Positions 43,206-51,282 of a stretch of 64,000 bases of DNA are shown piece by piece. The stretch covers positions 2,391,001-2,455,000 of the forward strand of contig NZ_CP115174.1 of NCBI RefSeq assembly GCF_027625475.1, read 5' to 3'. This DNA comes from Sphingomonas abietis. Its GTDB lineage: Bacteria > Pseudomonadota > Alphaproteobacteria > Sphingomonadales > Sphingomonadaceae. Numbering within the stretch: the first letter of the stretch is position 1; each line of letters begins with the position of its first letter. The notes beneath the pieces are model-generated. The model saw nothing but the letters and a program-made list of their open reading frames with translations, was not told where the DNA came from and searched no databases. Position numbers and translations under genes: made by a program.

Positions 43206-43784
43206 ATGCAAATCCGTTCGATCCTTCTGCTCACGGTGCTGCTTGTCACCGCCGCTTGCGCTGAAAATGGCACAGGTCCTGTCATATCCAGTGGAGATCG
43301 GTATAGCTCCGCTGCCGCATCTGCGGCGGACTATCGCCTTGCTCCAGGCGATCGAATCAAGATCACGGTCTACAACGAGCCGAACCTAACGGGTGATTAC
43401 GGCGTTTCCGCAGATGGGGCGGTTTCGTTGCCATTGATTGGCGATGTGCCCGCGACGGACCATACGGTGAATGAGGTGATTGCGGAGGCCACCACTCGCT
43501 ACGCCGGGGGCTTCCTTCGCACACCGAAGCTTAGCGGCGAAGTCAGCATCTTTCGCCCTTTCTTCATACTTGGCGAAGTCGCGACACCGGGTAATTACCC
43601 GTATGTTGTCGGCATGACGGCGATGAACGCCATCGCTATCGCCAAAGGTTTCACCCCGCGCGCCAACCGTCGTATGGTATTCATCCGCCGTAAGGATGAC
43701 GCCAAGGAGATCAGTTATCGCCTGACTCCGGAGCTGCGCGTTTATCCGGGGGATACGGTTCGCGTCGGAGAGCGCTACTTCTAA
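43206..43784 (+). CDS. Polysaccharide export lipoprotein (Wza-like), second copy
   Basis: The product is 192 aa. The lipoprotein signal ends in VTAAC (Cys18). The Poly_export domain shows YRLAPGDRIKITVYNEPNLT and GAVSLPLIGDVPATDHTV, and an SLBB-like part has FFILGEVATPGNYPY. It is 37 residues shorter than the locus A copy and clearly distinct in sequence. With the beta-barrel protein and autokinase that follow, it forms the export machine of locus B. In short versions like this the alpha-helical outer-membrane barrel of Wza is missing, so a separate barrel protein may provide the exit. Confidence 0.9.
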   Translation: MQIRSILLLTVLLVTAACAENGTGPVISSGDRYSSAAASAADYRLAPGDRIKITVYNEPNLTGDYGVSADGAVSLPLIGDVPATDHTVNEVIAEATTRYAGGFLRTPKLSGEVSIFRPFFILGEVATPGNYPYVVGMTAMNAIAIAKGFTPRANRRMVFIRRKDDAKEISYRLTPELRVYPGDTVRVGERYF

Positions 43785-43815
43785 AGACGGGGTTGATTCG
43801 TTGGGGGTGGGGCAG

Positions 43816-45093
43816 ATGATGACGCGCTGGAAGGCCTTGGCCTTGCCATCTGCCTTGCTTTTGGCAACGCCTGTTGTCGCGCAGGTCGAGGAAGGATTGA
43901 TCGTCCAGCCGGCGATCCCGCAAAATTTCGGTCGAGACCGGAACGTCAGCGTGCAGCAGCAATCCCGCCCGGACTATGATCCGCTAGGCATACCGCTTGG
44001 TTCGCTGAACTTCTTCCCCGGTATCGAAATCGGCGGAGGTGGTGATTCGAACACCTATCTGACGGCAAAAAACCGGATCGCTTCGGCCTATCTCTATCAA
44101 GAGGCGTCGGCGCGTCTGATTTCAGGATGGTCGCGGCATTCGCTTCAGATCACGGGCTCTACGACGCAGCGAGAATATATCGGGCAATCCCAGCGAAACG
44201 AGGATCTTTGGACCATCGACGCTGACGGTCGTCTGGACATATATGATTCCCTGCAGGTCGAAGGGGATGCCAATATCTCACGCGGCTTCGAGAACATATT
44301 CTCGGGAGAAGTCACGCCGACAGTGGCGGCGCTTTCCCGGTATCGGCGCAATTTCGGCTCTATCAAGACCACCTACACGCAGGGCCGTATTCGCACCTTT
44401 CTGCTGTTGGATCATGCCGATTTCAATTTCGCCCCGGTGCCACTTCGTGCGGGCGGAGAGCAAAGCCAGAGCGAGCGCAACCGACAGATCACGCGGCTCA
44501 CCGGCCAAATTGAGTATGCGCGAACCCCGTCGGTTTCCTTTTTCGCGCAGCTCGGCGGCAGTCGCACGAGCTTCAGCCAAGACCTGCCATCCGGCCTTCC
44601 CAATGTGGACTCGAAAGCGGTGCGGTTCCTCGGCGGCGTCAATGTGGATATCGCCCAGGGCATTCGCGGCACCGTCGGGCTAGGCTATAGCATTCGCAAT
44701 TATGATGCGAGCGCCTATAAAACGGTGCGTGGTCTTTCGATCGAAACCCAGCTGCAAGCGTTCCCCACGTCGCGTTTGACCTTCGGATTGACTGCACAAC
44801 GAACGATCGAAGATGCGACGATCGGTGGCTACGACCCCTTCCGGGATACCGCGTTGAGCGTGACTGCCGACTATGAAGTGCTGCGGAATCTGATCATCAG
44901 CGCCGCTGGCTATTATTCGCGGCAATCTTTTCTGGTCGAACACACTACCAGCAATGTTTACGGTGCCAGCGCGAGCGCACGCTTTCTGGTATCGCGACGC
45001 ATCAGCCTTAGGGGGATACTGAACTATGGATCGTCTCCCTCCAATTCGGTGAGCCATACGACCATCGAAGTGGCCGCTGGATATCAATTGTAA
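43816..45093 (+). CDS. Outer-membrane beta-barrel protein of EPS export
   Basis: The product is 425 aa from ATG 43816, with a GGGGTGGGG tract as ribosome site just upstream. The signal peptide is ALALPSALLLATPVVAQ. The mature part begins with a proline- and glutamine-rich linker, then repeated amphipathic beta-strands with alternating aromatic ends (ASARLISGWSRHSLQITG, GSTTQREYIG). The final strand ends in hydrophobic/aromatic residues (EVAAGYQL), as outer-membrane barrels do. Similar barrels lie next to Wza/Wzc genes in gellan-type loci. A role as polymer exit pore or partner of the short Wza-like protein is inferred. Confidence 0.85.
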   Translation: MMTRWKALALPSALLLATPVVAQVEEGLIVQPAIPQNFGRDRNVSVQQQSRPDYDPLGIPLGSLNFFPGIEIGGGGDSNTYLTAKNRIASAYLYQEASARLISGWSRHSLQITGSTTQREYIGQSQRNEDLWTIDADGRLDIYDSLQVEGDANISRGFENIFSGEVTPTVAALSRYRRNFGSIKTTYTQGRIRTFLLLDHADFNFAPVPLRAGGEQSQSERNRQITRLTGQIEYARTPSVSFFAQLGGSRTSFSQDLPSGLPNVDSKAVRFLGGVNVDIAQGIRGTVGLGYSIRNYDASAYKTVRGLSIETQLQAFPTSRLTFGLTAQRTIEDATIGGYDPFRDTALSVTADYEVLRNLIISAAGYYSRQSFLVEHTTSNVYGASASARFLVSRRISLRGILNYGSSPSNSVSHTTIEVAAGYQL

Positions 45094-45104
45094 TATAATG
45101 CCAT

Positions 45105-47276
45105 ATGAATGGCGTTCGGTCGATCAACAGGGAATTCGGGGATATGGAAATCAGGCGCGAAGCGGATGAATACGAGGCTCGGCTTGCCGACGTCGTCAGT
45201 GTCGTTCGGGATACGGTTCGCCGGCGCTGGCTGACGTTGCTTGCAGTCACGGGCGTGGTGATGGTGCTGGGGTTCATCGTCGTCTCGCAAATGACACCAA
45301 AGTACGATGCGACTGCTAAGATAAGGCTGGATCCCGGCCGGAACCCCCTTAGCGGCAGCCAACAGCCGACAAGCGCCACCTTGTCCGATGATGCCATCGC
45401 AACCGAACTGACCGAAGCCCGTTCGCTCGAAGTCGCACGGGGCATCGTGCATTCGCAGGATCTGCTTTCCGATCCTGAATTCAATGGGGTTCTCGCTAAA
45501 GCGACCAACGCTACGGTGACCAATACCGATACCCGTGAGACGATCGTCGCCAACGAGTTGCTCCAACACGTCACGGTAACTCGCGAGAAGGATGCCTATG
45601 TTCTCGACATGACCGTGCGATCGATCGATCCGATCAAGGCGGCACGCTTGGCGAACTCTTTTGCCAAAGCTTATATCGATTATCGCACTGGCAAGAATGT
45701 CGGCACCGCGCGCCAGCAGACCGCTTGGTATCAGCAGCAATTGTCCGATCTCAATCATGATGCCACTCAGGCTGAGACACATGCGGCCGAGTATCGTGCC
45801 CGGGCCGGCATCCTCGAAGCCGGTGCAGATGGTAGCGGCGGCGGAACGATCGTGGACCAGCAGATTGCGCCCCTGGCGGGAATGCTGTCATCCGCGCAAT
45901 CGGACGCTGCAACCGCGAACACGAATTTAGCGGAAGCGCAGGCGCAGGTTGCGCGTGGCGATTTCGCCAATGTCTCTTCGGTGCTCACCTCTCCGGTGAT
46001 CCAGACGCTCCGCAATCAGCGCTCCCAACTGCTGCTGGCTCAGGGCGAAGTTGAAAAGCGTTATGGTGATCTGCATCCGGAAAGCATCCGCGTCCGGGAC
46101 CAGGTCACAGCGGTCGATACGCAGATCAAGGCAGAAGCAAACCGAATCCTCGGCTCCCTGCGAGCCACTGCAGCCGCGTCACAGGCACGTGTTGGCAGCC
46201 TGAGAAAATCCCTCGACGAGCTCGAGCTGCAGCGGGAGCGCAGCGTTGAGGCATCCGCGGCCGCAGACGGGCTGCAGCATGAAGCGGATGCGAAACAGGC
46301 GCTCTACGACAAGATGTCGCAGATGTCCTTGGACAGCATGCAGGCCGCCGATTCGAAGATGGCCCTGGCCGAGGTGGTGGTTTCGGCTGAGCCGCCTGCC
46401 AAGCCGGTCGCTCCCAACAAGCCCCTCCTTTACGCCTTGTCGCTCATCGTTGCGCTTCTGGCCGGAGCCGCCACGATCACTGCCCTGGAGAAGCTGAGCA
46501 GCGGTTTCCGCTCGGTCGAGGATCTCGAACAGCAATTGGGGCTTCGCGTGCTGGCGGTCGTGCCGAAGGTGGCGAAGTCCGAAAATCCGGGCGAACTCAT
46601 GCTCGATCGGCCGACGTCCATGTTTGCGGAATCGTTCCGCATCGCGCGCACCGCGATACTCGGGGCCCGCACCGACACGGACGTAAAGGTCATCGCGTTC
46701 ACGTCCGCTTTGCCCGCGGAAGGCAAGACGACCTCCGCAGTCGCCTTCGCTCGAACCTTGGCGATCGCCAATGCGCGCGTGTTGCTGCTCGAGTGCGATG
46801 TCCGGCGCGCCGCCGTTCGGGAAATCGTCAGAAGCAATGCCCCCAAAGTGGGTCTGGTGGAACTGCTGCACGGCGAGATTTCGCTCGACGAAGCGATCAA
46901 GCCTGGTGACGTACCCAATCTCGATCAAATCCTGGTGGTAAGCCCATATTTTTCGGGCGAGAATCTGTTCGGCGAAGGCCGCATGGAGCAGCTGCTCAAC
47001 GCCGTCCGTGATCGCTACGATTATATCGTACTCGATCTGCCGCCGCTTATGGGGTTGGCGGACGGGCGCTACCTGGCGGTATTTGCCGATGCTACGGCGC
47101 TCGTGGTGAAATGGAGCAGCACGCCGATCTCAGCCGCGACCTCGGCCGCAGGATGGTTGCGGAGCGATGGCAGCAAGCCGGTTGGCGTGATCTATACTCA
47201 GGTTGATCCGTCAGCCCATTCGGTCGGGGGCTTGTACTATTACTCGAAACAATATTCGGATTATTATCAAAGATGA
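45105..47276 (+). CDS. Wzc-type polysaccharide co-polymerase / tyrosine autokinase, second copy
   Basis: The product is 723 aa (ATG at 45144 is a possible start 13 residues later). The Wzz domain has a first helix at about 42-64, a long coiled-coil periplasmic part, and a second helix near 440-460. The kinase domain has Walker A ALPAEGKTTSAVAFA (about 535-550), Walker A' VLLLECDVRR and Walker B YIVLDLPPL. The Walker A' reads Glu-Cys-Asp where Asp-x-Asp is usual. The tail ends YYYSKQYSDYYQR, a six-Tyr cluster of conventional type. It follows the barrel gene by 11 bases, so the three genes are one operon. Confidence 0.93.
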   Translation: MNGVRSINREFGDMEIRREADEYEARLADVVSVVRDTVRRRWLTLLAVTGVVMVLGFIVVSQMTPKYDATAKIRLDPGRNPLSGSQQPTSATLSDDAIATELTEARSLEVARGIVHSQDLLSDPEFNGVLAKATNATVTNTDTRETIVANELLQHVTVTREKDAYVLDMTVRSIDPIKAARLANSFAKAYIDYRTGKNVGTARQQTAWYQQQLSDLNHDATQAETHAAEYRARAGILEAGADGSGGGTIVDQQIAPLAGMLSSAQSDAATANTNLAEAQAQVARGDFANVSSVLTSPVIQTLRNQRSQLLLAQGEVEKRYGDLHPESIRVRDQVTAVDTQIKAEANRILGSLRATAAASQARVGSLRKSLDELELQRERSVEASAAADGLQHEADAKQALYDKMSQMSLDSMQAADSKMALAEVVVSAEPPAKPVAPNKPLLYALSLIVALLAGAATITALEKLSSGFRSVEDLEQQLGLRVLAVVPKVAKSENPGELMLDRPTSMFAESFRIARTAILGARTDTDVKVIAFTSALPAEGKTTSAVAFARTLAIANARVLLLECDVRRAAVREIVRSNAPKVGLVELLHGEISLDEAIKPGDVPNLDQILVVSPYFSGENLFGEGRMEQLLNAVRDRYDYIVLDLPPLMGLADGRYLAVFADATALVVKWSSTPISAATSAAGWLRSDGSKPVGVIYTQVDPSAHSVGGLYYYSKQYSDYYQR

Positions 47277-47280
47277 TCGC

Positions 47281-47314
47281 CGCCGCCGGGTTCGCTCGGC
47301 GGCGCTGGCGTTTT
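47281..47314 (+). terminator. Intrinsic terminator-like hairpin after the locus B export operon
   Basis: CGCCGCCG (47281-47288), 8-base loop, CGGCGGCG (47297-47304), then CTGGCG and TTTT at 47311-47314. The perfect GC-rich stem begins four bases after the autokinase stop. The T-run is short and six bases from the stem, so it is not ideal but is the best terminator candidate in the window. Confidence 0.6.
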
Positions 47315-47393
47315 CCGGGCGGGTGGAAGTGGCCGCGGCTGCCGGGCGAGGAATGCACGGCCGGCAGCCTTGCAACGCGCTCCAGCTAGGGCG

Positions 47394-48305
47394 TCACAAG
47401 CCTGCAATCCTGTCAAGCGAGCGGCGCAGCTCGCGTAGCGGCCTCATCAGCAGCCCACGAGGCGAGACGATCGTTCGTTTGACGTCGATGAGGGTGACAG
47501 GCCCCGCCGCCGATAAAGTATGACACCCATCACGATAAGGCGCCGCGGCTGACGGAGCGTGCAAGATCCCGGCGGCCGAGAGGATGATGCTGTCGGGCTC
47601 CAACCGCTCGAAGCGGAGAAGACGCAACGCAGCGCCATACGTGCCTCGGCAGTCCTGGATAGGCAGATGCAGGACACCGCCTCGCCACAATGGGGTGCCT
47701 CCTGGGCGCGCCCCGTTTACATCTACGAGGACGGGGTTAGCGGGATGATCCGTCCACGGCCCTTCCAGCCGGTCTGCCCACGCCGCATGAAGATGAGACA
47801 GCCGCCCGCGCTCGGGAAAGGCAGGCGCATAGAATAGCCACCAGCGTGATCCGTCGTGAAAGGGGGTCGCGTCGAGCGGGATATGGCCGAGTTCGATCCG
47901 ATGGGCCCGTTCCCACCGATATGGAAATGCCATCGCGCGATAAAGCCAGAGCCCGCCGGACTGAAATGCTTCGGGCAGGAGCCATGTTTCCCCGTCCGCC
48001 TCGAACACGAAGGGATAGGACAGATGCCATGGTTCTTGCAGCACCGATGTCTGCTCGACCAAAGCAAGGTCGCTATCAAAAACACTGACGGAAATGGTGC
48101 CGATCGCGTCGCGATAATCGAACTTCTCCGTAAAGACATAGAGCATGTTTCCACGCCAAAGGCCGAACGGATCAGCATGGTATCGCAGGTTTCCCGATCC
48201 GGGGATCCATGTCAGCGGCAGGTCGCCCAGCGATGCACGCGCAAGAATCTCGTCGACCGGTGCGGGCACGATCGCACATCGCCAGATATCCTTTCTCAAC
48301 TGCAC
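47394..48305 (-). CDS. Beta-propeller glycan-transfer protein (GINT1 N-terminal-like)
   Basis: The product is 303 aa from a GTG. The repeats NLRYHADPFGLWRGNMLYVF, WHLSYPFVFEADGETWLLPE, IPLDATPFHDGSRWWLFYA and GTPLWRGGVLHLPIQDC have the rhythm of a five-bladed GH43-like propeller: 'D-P-F', 'Y-P-x-x-F' and a Glu/Gly-x-W-x-L-F strand. I recall such a domain at the N-terminus of plant inositolphosphorylceramide glucosaminyltransferases and in bacterial formyl-transferase fusions. Here it stands alone. It is soluble, without signal peptide. It may be a GT accessory or modifying enzyme; no catalytic residue can be assigned with confidence. Confidence 0.6.
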   Translation of the reverse strand: MQLRKDIWRCAIVPAPVDEILARASLGDLPLTWIPGSGNLRYHADPFGLWRGNMLYVFTEKFDYRDAIGTISVSVFDSDLALVEQTSVLQEPWHLSYPFVFEADGETWLLPEAFQSGGLWLYRAMAFPYRWERAHRIELGHIPLDATPFHDGSRWWLFYAPAFPERGRLSHLHAAWADRLEGPWTDHPANPVLVDVNGARPGGTPLWRGGVLHLPIQDCRGTYGAALRLLRFERLEPDSIILSAAGILHAPSAAAPYRDGCHTLSAAGPVTLIDVKRTIVSPRGLLMRPLRELRRSLDRIAGL

Positions 48306-48702
48306 CGGAAAAACCGTGATGACGTTCCGCGTTCAGCGCGGCTGAGAGCATTGGCGATCGACGCCGGGGCAAGATCGCGTCCCATCCATCGCCGTCTGGC
48401 ATATCGATGCGAATACGGAAACCATCTTCATCGATGACGGTCGATTAGGAGAAACCGCGCAAAAGGATGACGCCATTGCCGACATCACCAATCCCCCTCA
48501 AATGCACGCAACTACCGGCTGCACGATCGGTGGCCGCAGGCCAAGCAACAGGAACTATCATCAACCGCGGTTGAATGATCAACTCGTTGACGAAATGGAT
48601 AATGCAACGCGCAGCATTGTCTCGGACAGCTTCGCTTGCGCCGCCCCTTCATGAGCCTTATCGCCGTGAAACAACAACGCCTGTCGGGATCGTGACCATC
48701 TC
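48306..48702. promoter_or_regulatory. 397-base divergent region with palindromes
   Basis: The region lies between the minus-strand propeller gene and the plus-strand ligase/polymerase gene. Apart from the palindrome pair at 48557-48590 it holds nothing I can name. Short open frames in it do not resemble proteins. Confidence 0.45.
48557..48590. promoter_or_regulatory. Two adjacent palindromes, TCAACCGCGGTTGA and TCAACTCGTTGA
   Basis: The first (48561-48574) is a perfect 14-base palindrome, flanked by ATCA and (one base displaced) TGAT. The second (48579-48590) has the same TCAAC/GTTGA arms around two bases. Their centres are 17 bases apart, roughly one and a half helical turns, and they lie about 115-145 bases before the GTG at 48703. 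This looks like a tandem operator for a dimeric regulator, but which one is unknown. Confidence 0.5.
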
Positions 48703-50067
48703 GTGAAACAATCCGCCGACGCTCCATCCTTCCGCCTGGCACGCATATCCCGCGCCATGACCCGTTCGCAGGAGATCGCGCCCAAGTGGAGCGAGTATCT
48801 CGCGATACTGACATTCGCGATGCTCATCGGGCTGACGCTGCTCGGTCCCTGGATGACGATCAGAAACGAGGCCGGACAGAATCTGATCCGCCAGGCCGGA
48901 TACGGCACCATTTTGCTGCTCGCATTGGTGGCCATGCGTCCGTGGCGCCATCCGGAACGGTTGCTGGTCGTGCCCTGGCCAATCTTGCTGGCGCTGGTCT
49001 GGTGCTGGTTGACCTTGCTATGGGCGATCGACCCTGCGGTGGGGATGCGACGGCTCGTTCTCACGACGATCATCGCCTGGTCGCTGTTTGCGCTGGTGCG
49101 TCAGTTGGGCGCAGAACGGACGGTCGCGGTCCTGCGATTCATGCTCGTGGCGATGTTGGTGGTGAACTTTTTCGTCGTACTGGCCTATCCGACGATCGGC
49201 GTGCATCTGAACACCGACGGCGAAGGCTTCGGCGGAAAGTGGCGTGGGCTGATGGCTCATAAAAATTATGCCGGCATGGTCTGCGCGATAACGATCCTGT
49301 TCTTCGCGTTCGACGCAGCCGCCGTCCATCGCATGATCCGCATCATCGTCTGCGTCGCCGCCGCCGTGTTTCTCGTGATGAGCGATTCTCGCACGTCCAT
49401 GGGAATCGGCGTGGCTGCCATCATGGCAGGCCTCCTCTTCACGTATCTTGCCGGCCGTAACGGGCAGCATCGCCTTGCGTCCCCGGCATTGGCATGGCTG
49501 CTGCTGATCATCCCGGCAGTGATTTTCGTCAGCATGGCGATCGATAATGCGCCCTACCTCCAGATGGTCAGCGATCCGTCCGGCTTCACCGGAAGGACGC
49601 AAATCTGGGCGGCGTTGATCAAGGCCTATGCCGATCATCCTTGGCTGGGCGTCGGCTACGGATCATTCTGGGATCTCGGTTCGGACGGCCCGATTTTTCG
49701 CTATGCGAGCGGCTGGGTCACGGACATGAGCGAAGGGCATAACGGCTATCTCGATCTCTTGGTGCAGACCGGGTGCATCGGCGCCGTACTGGTGCTATAT
49801 GCCGTTCTGGTGTGGCCTGCCCGGCGATTGCTGCACGGCGGGAACCATCCCGCACGGGCGCTGGGCGCAGCGCTGGTGATATTTTGCGTTGGGCATAATT
49901 TCACGGAATCGCAGCTATTCGATCGCGACGCGCTGGCGCAGGTATTCCTCATGATCGCCATCGCTCTATTATGGGCAGTGACGGCAGCGCCCATTGGCGG
50001 GACGGCTATTTCCGTCCCTGACCGGCGCCATCGCCCCGTTCCGCCGCGCGCACCGCTTCGTCTCTGA
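48703..50067 (+). CDS. O-antigen ligase/Wzy-type polymerase family membrane protein
   Basis: The product is 454 aa from GTG 48703 (ATG 48757 is an alternative; neither has a clear ribosome site). About ten to twelve helices; the large periplasmic loop includes GGKWRGLMAHKNYAGMVCAI, GFTGRTQIWAALIKAYADHP and the conserved EGHNGYLDLLVQTG with its His. This is the WaaL/Wzy ligase-polymerase superfamily. It heads a short run with a GT4 (50075). As locus B also has another polytopic protein at 51283, which of the two polymerises is open. Confidence 0.85.
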   Translation: MKQSADAPSFRLARISRAMTRSQEIAPKWSEYLAILTFAMLIGLTLLGPWMTIRNEAGQNLIRQAGYGTILLLALVAMRPWRHPERLLVVPWPILLALVWCWLTLLWAIDPAVGMRRLVLTTIIAWSLFALVRQLGAERTVAVLRFMLVAMLVVNFFVVLAYPTIGVHLNTDGEGFGGKWRGLMAHKNYAGMVCAITILFFAFDAAAVHRMIRIIVCVAAAVFLVMSDSRTSMGIGVAAIMAGLLFTYLAGRNGQHRLASPALAWLLLIIPAVIFVSMAIDNAPYLQMVSDPSGFTGRTQIWAALIKAYADHPWLGVGYGSFWDLGSDGPIFRYASGWVTDMSEGHNGYLDLLVQTGCIGAVLVLYAVLVWPARRLLHGGNHPARALGAALVIFCVGHNFTESQLFDRDALAQVFLMIAIALLWAVTAAPIGGTAISVPDRRHRPVPPRAPLRL

Positions 50068-50074
50068 TCGCCTG

Positions 50075-51178
50075 ATGGCGAAGACAGCATCGTCCGAGCG
50101 ACGCATGATCATACTCGGCGGCTCGCGGCACCACCGCGGCGGTCTGGAGGCCTTTTGCGAACGCGCGGCGATTGCGCTGCCACGGCACGCCGCCAATTGG
50201 CAGGCGACCTGGTGGCCGACCGACACCGCTTATTTTTCGCTGAGGCATCTCGGCGCGCTCGTGCGGGCATGGCGACGACTGGGCCGGGTCAAGCCCCGGG
50301 AAGTCGATCTTATCTGGCTGCAATGGAGCACATTCGCGGACCTTTTATTCTTGCGTCGCGCACTGGCGCTGGGGATTCCCGTGATGGCGACGCCGCACCT
50401 TGGCGCCAATGCCCGGCTTCAGCGGGTGCCGGTGCTGCGTGCCCTCAGCACCAGGTTGCTCGCGCGTGCGGATCGGATTGCGCTGCTCTTCGCCGGGCAA
50501 GATACCGAAATCGCGCTTCCGTCTGGGGTGCCCCGAACAGTGACTGGATCCTTCCTTCCGGAGACGGCACTATCCGCCCGTCGCTCTATCGAGGGAACGG
50601 CGCCGCTAAAGCTGATCCATGCCAGCCGCCTGAGCCACGGCAAAGGCACGTTTCGGATGGTCGCGCTATGCGCCACGTTGCGCGCACAAGGCATCGCCTT
50701 CCACGCGCAAATCGCCGGGCGCGCCGATCCCGCAACGATGGCCGAACTGCGGCAGGCCATCGCCGATGCGGACCTGGGCGCTTCGCTCACCTTAACCGAT
50801 TGGATGAATGAGGCCGCATTGATCGATGCCCTCGAACGGACAGATATATTGGTGCATTTGTCCGAGCTCGACAGCTTCCCCCTCATCGTCCTCGAAGCAC
50901 TGGCGGCCGGGACCATGCCGATCGTCGCCGACATGACCGGGGCACGCGCCATGGCAGAGCGCTATGGCGGCTTCGTCGCCACGGGTACTGACGGCGGCGT
51001 GACAGCCGCCGCAGACTGGCTCGCGACGCAGGATCTGGCAGATCTGCGGCACAGAGCGGCCGATGTCGCCGCAGCGGTTCGCCGAGAACAGGCGTGGGAG
51101 AGTTGCGTGGGACGCGTCGTCGACGCCGCCAACACGACGATCGAAGGGCGGAACGCCAACCGAAGTCTTCGGGGTTGA
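50075..51178 (+). CDS. GT4-family glycosyltransferase
   Basis: The product is 367 aa from ATG 50075, eight bases after the preceding stop; the next in-frame ATG (50105) sits right before the core RMIILGGSRHHRGGLEAFCE. The donor domain has LIHASRLSHGKGTFRMVAL and the E-x7-E counterpart LSELDSFPLIVLEALAAG. Early HRGGLEAF takes the place of the usual 'G-G-A-E'. Cytoplasmic retaining GT. Confidence 0.87.
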   Translation: MAKTASSERRMIILGGSRHHRGGLEAFCERAAIALPRHAANWQATWWPTDTAYFSLRHLGALVRAWRRLGRVKPREVDLIWLQWSTFADLLFLRRALALGIPVMATPHLGANARLQRVPVLRALSTRLLARADRIALLFAGQDTEIALPSGVPRTVTGSFLPETALSARRSIEGTAPLKLIHASRLSHGKGTFRMVALCATLRAQGIAFHAQIAGRADPATMAELRQAIADADLGASLTLTDWMNEAALIDALERTDILVHLSELDSFPLIVLEALAAGTMPIVADMTGARAMAERYGGFVATGTDGGVTAAADWLATQDLADLRHRAADVAAAVRREQAWESCVGRVVDAANTTIEGRNANRSLRG

Positions 51179-51282
51179 AATATCGGTGGAAACCGGCAAC
51201 GTCATCCTATGATGAAAACTTCGGTTTCAGGCGAAGACTTGGGCATCCCGGGTTGGCGGCACGTTCAGGGTAGATCGTAGAT

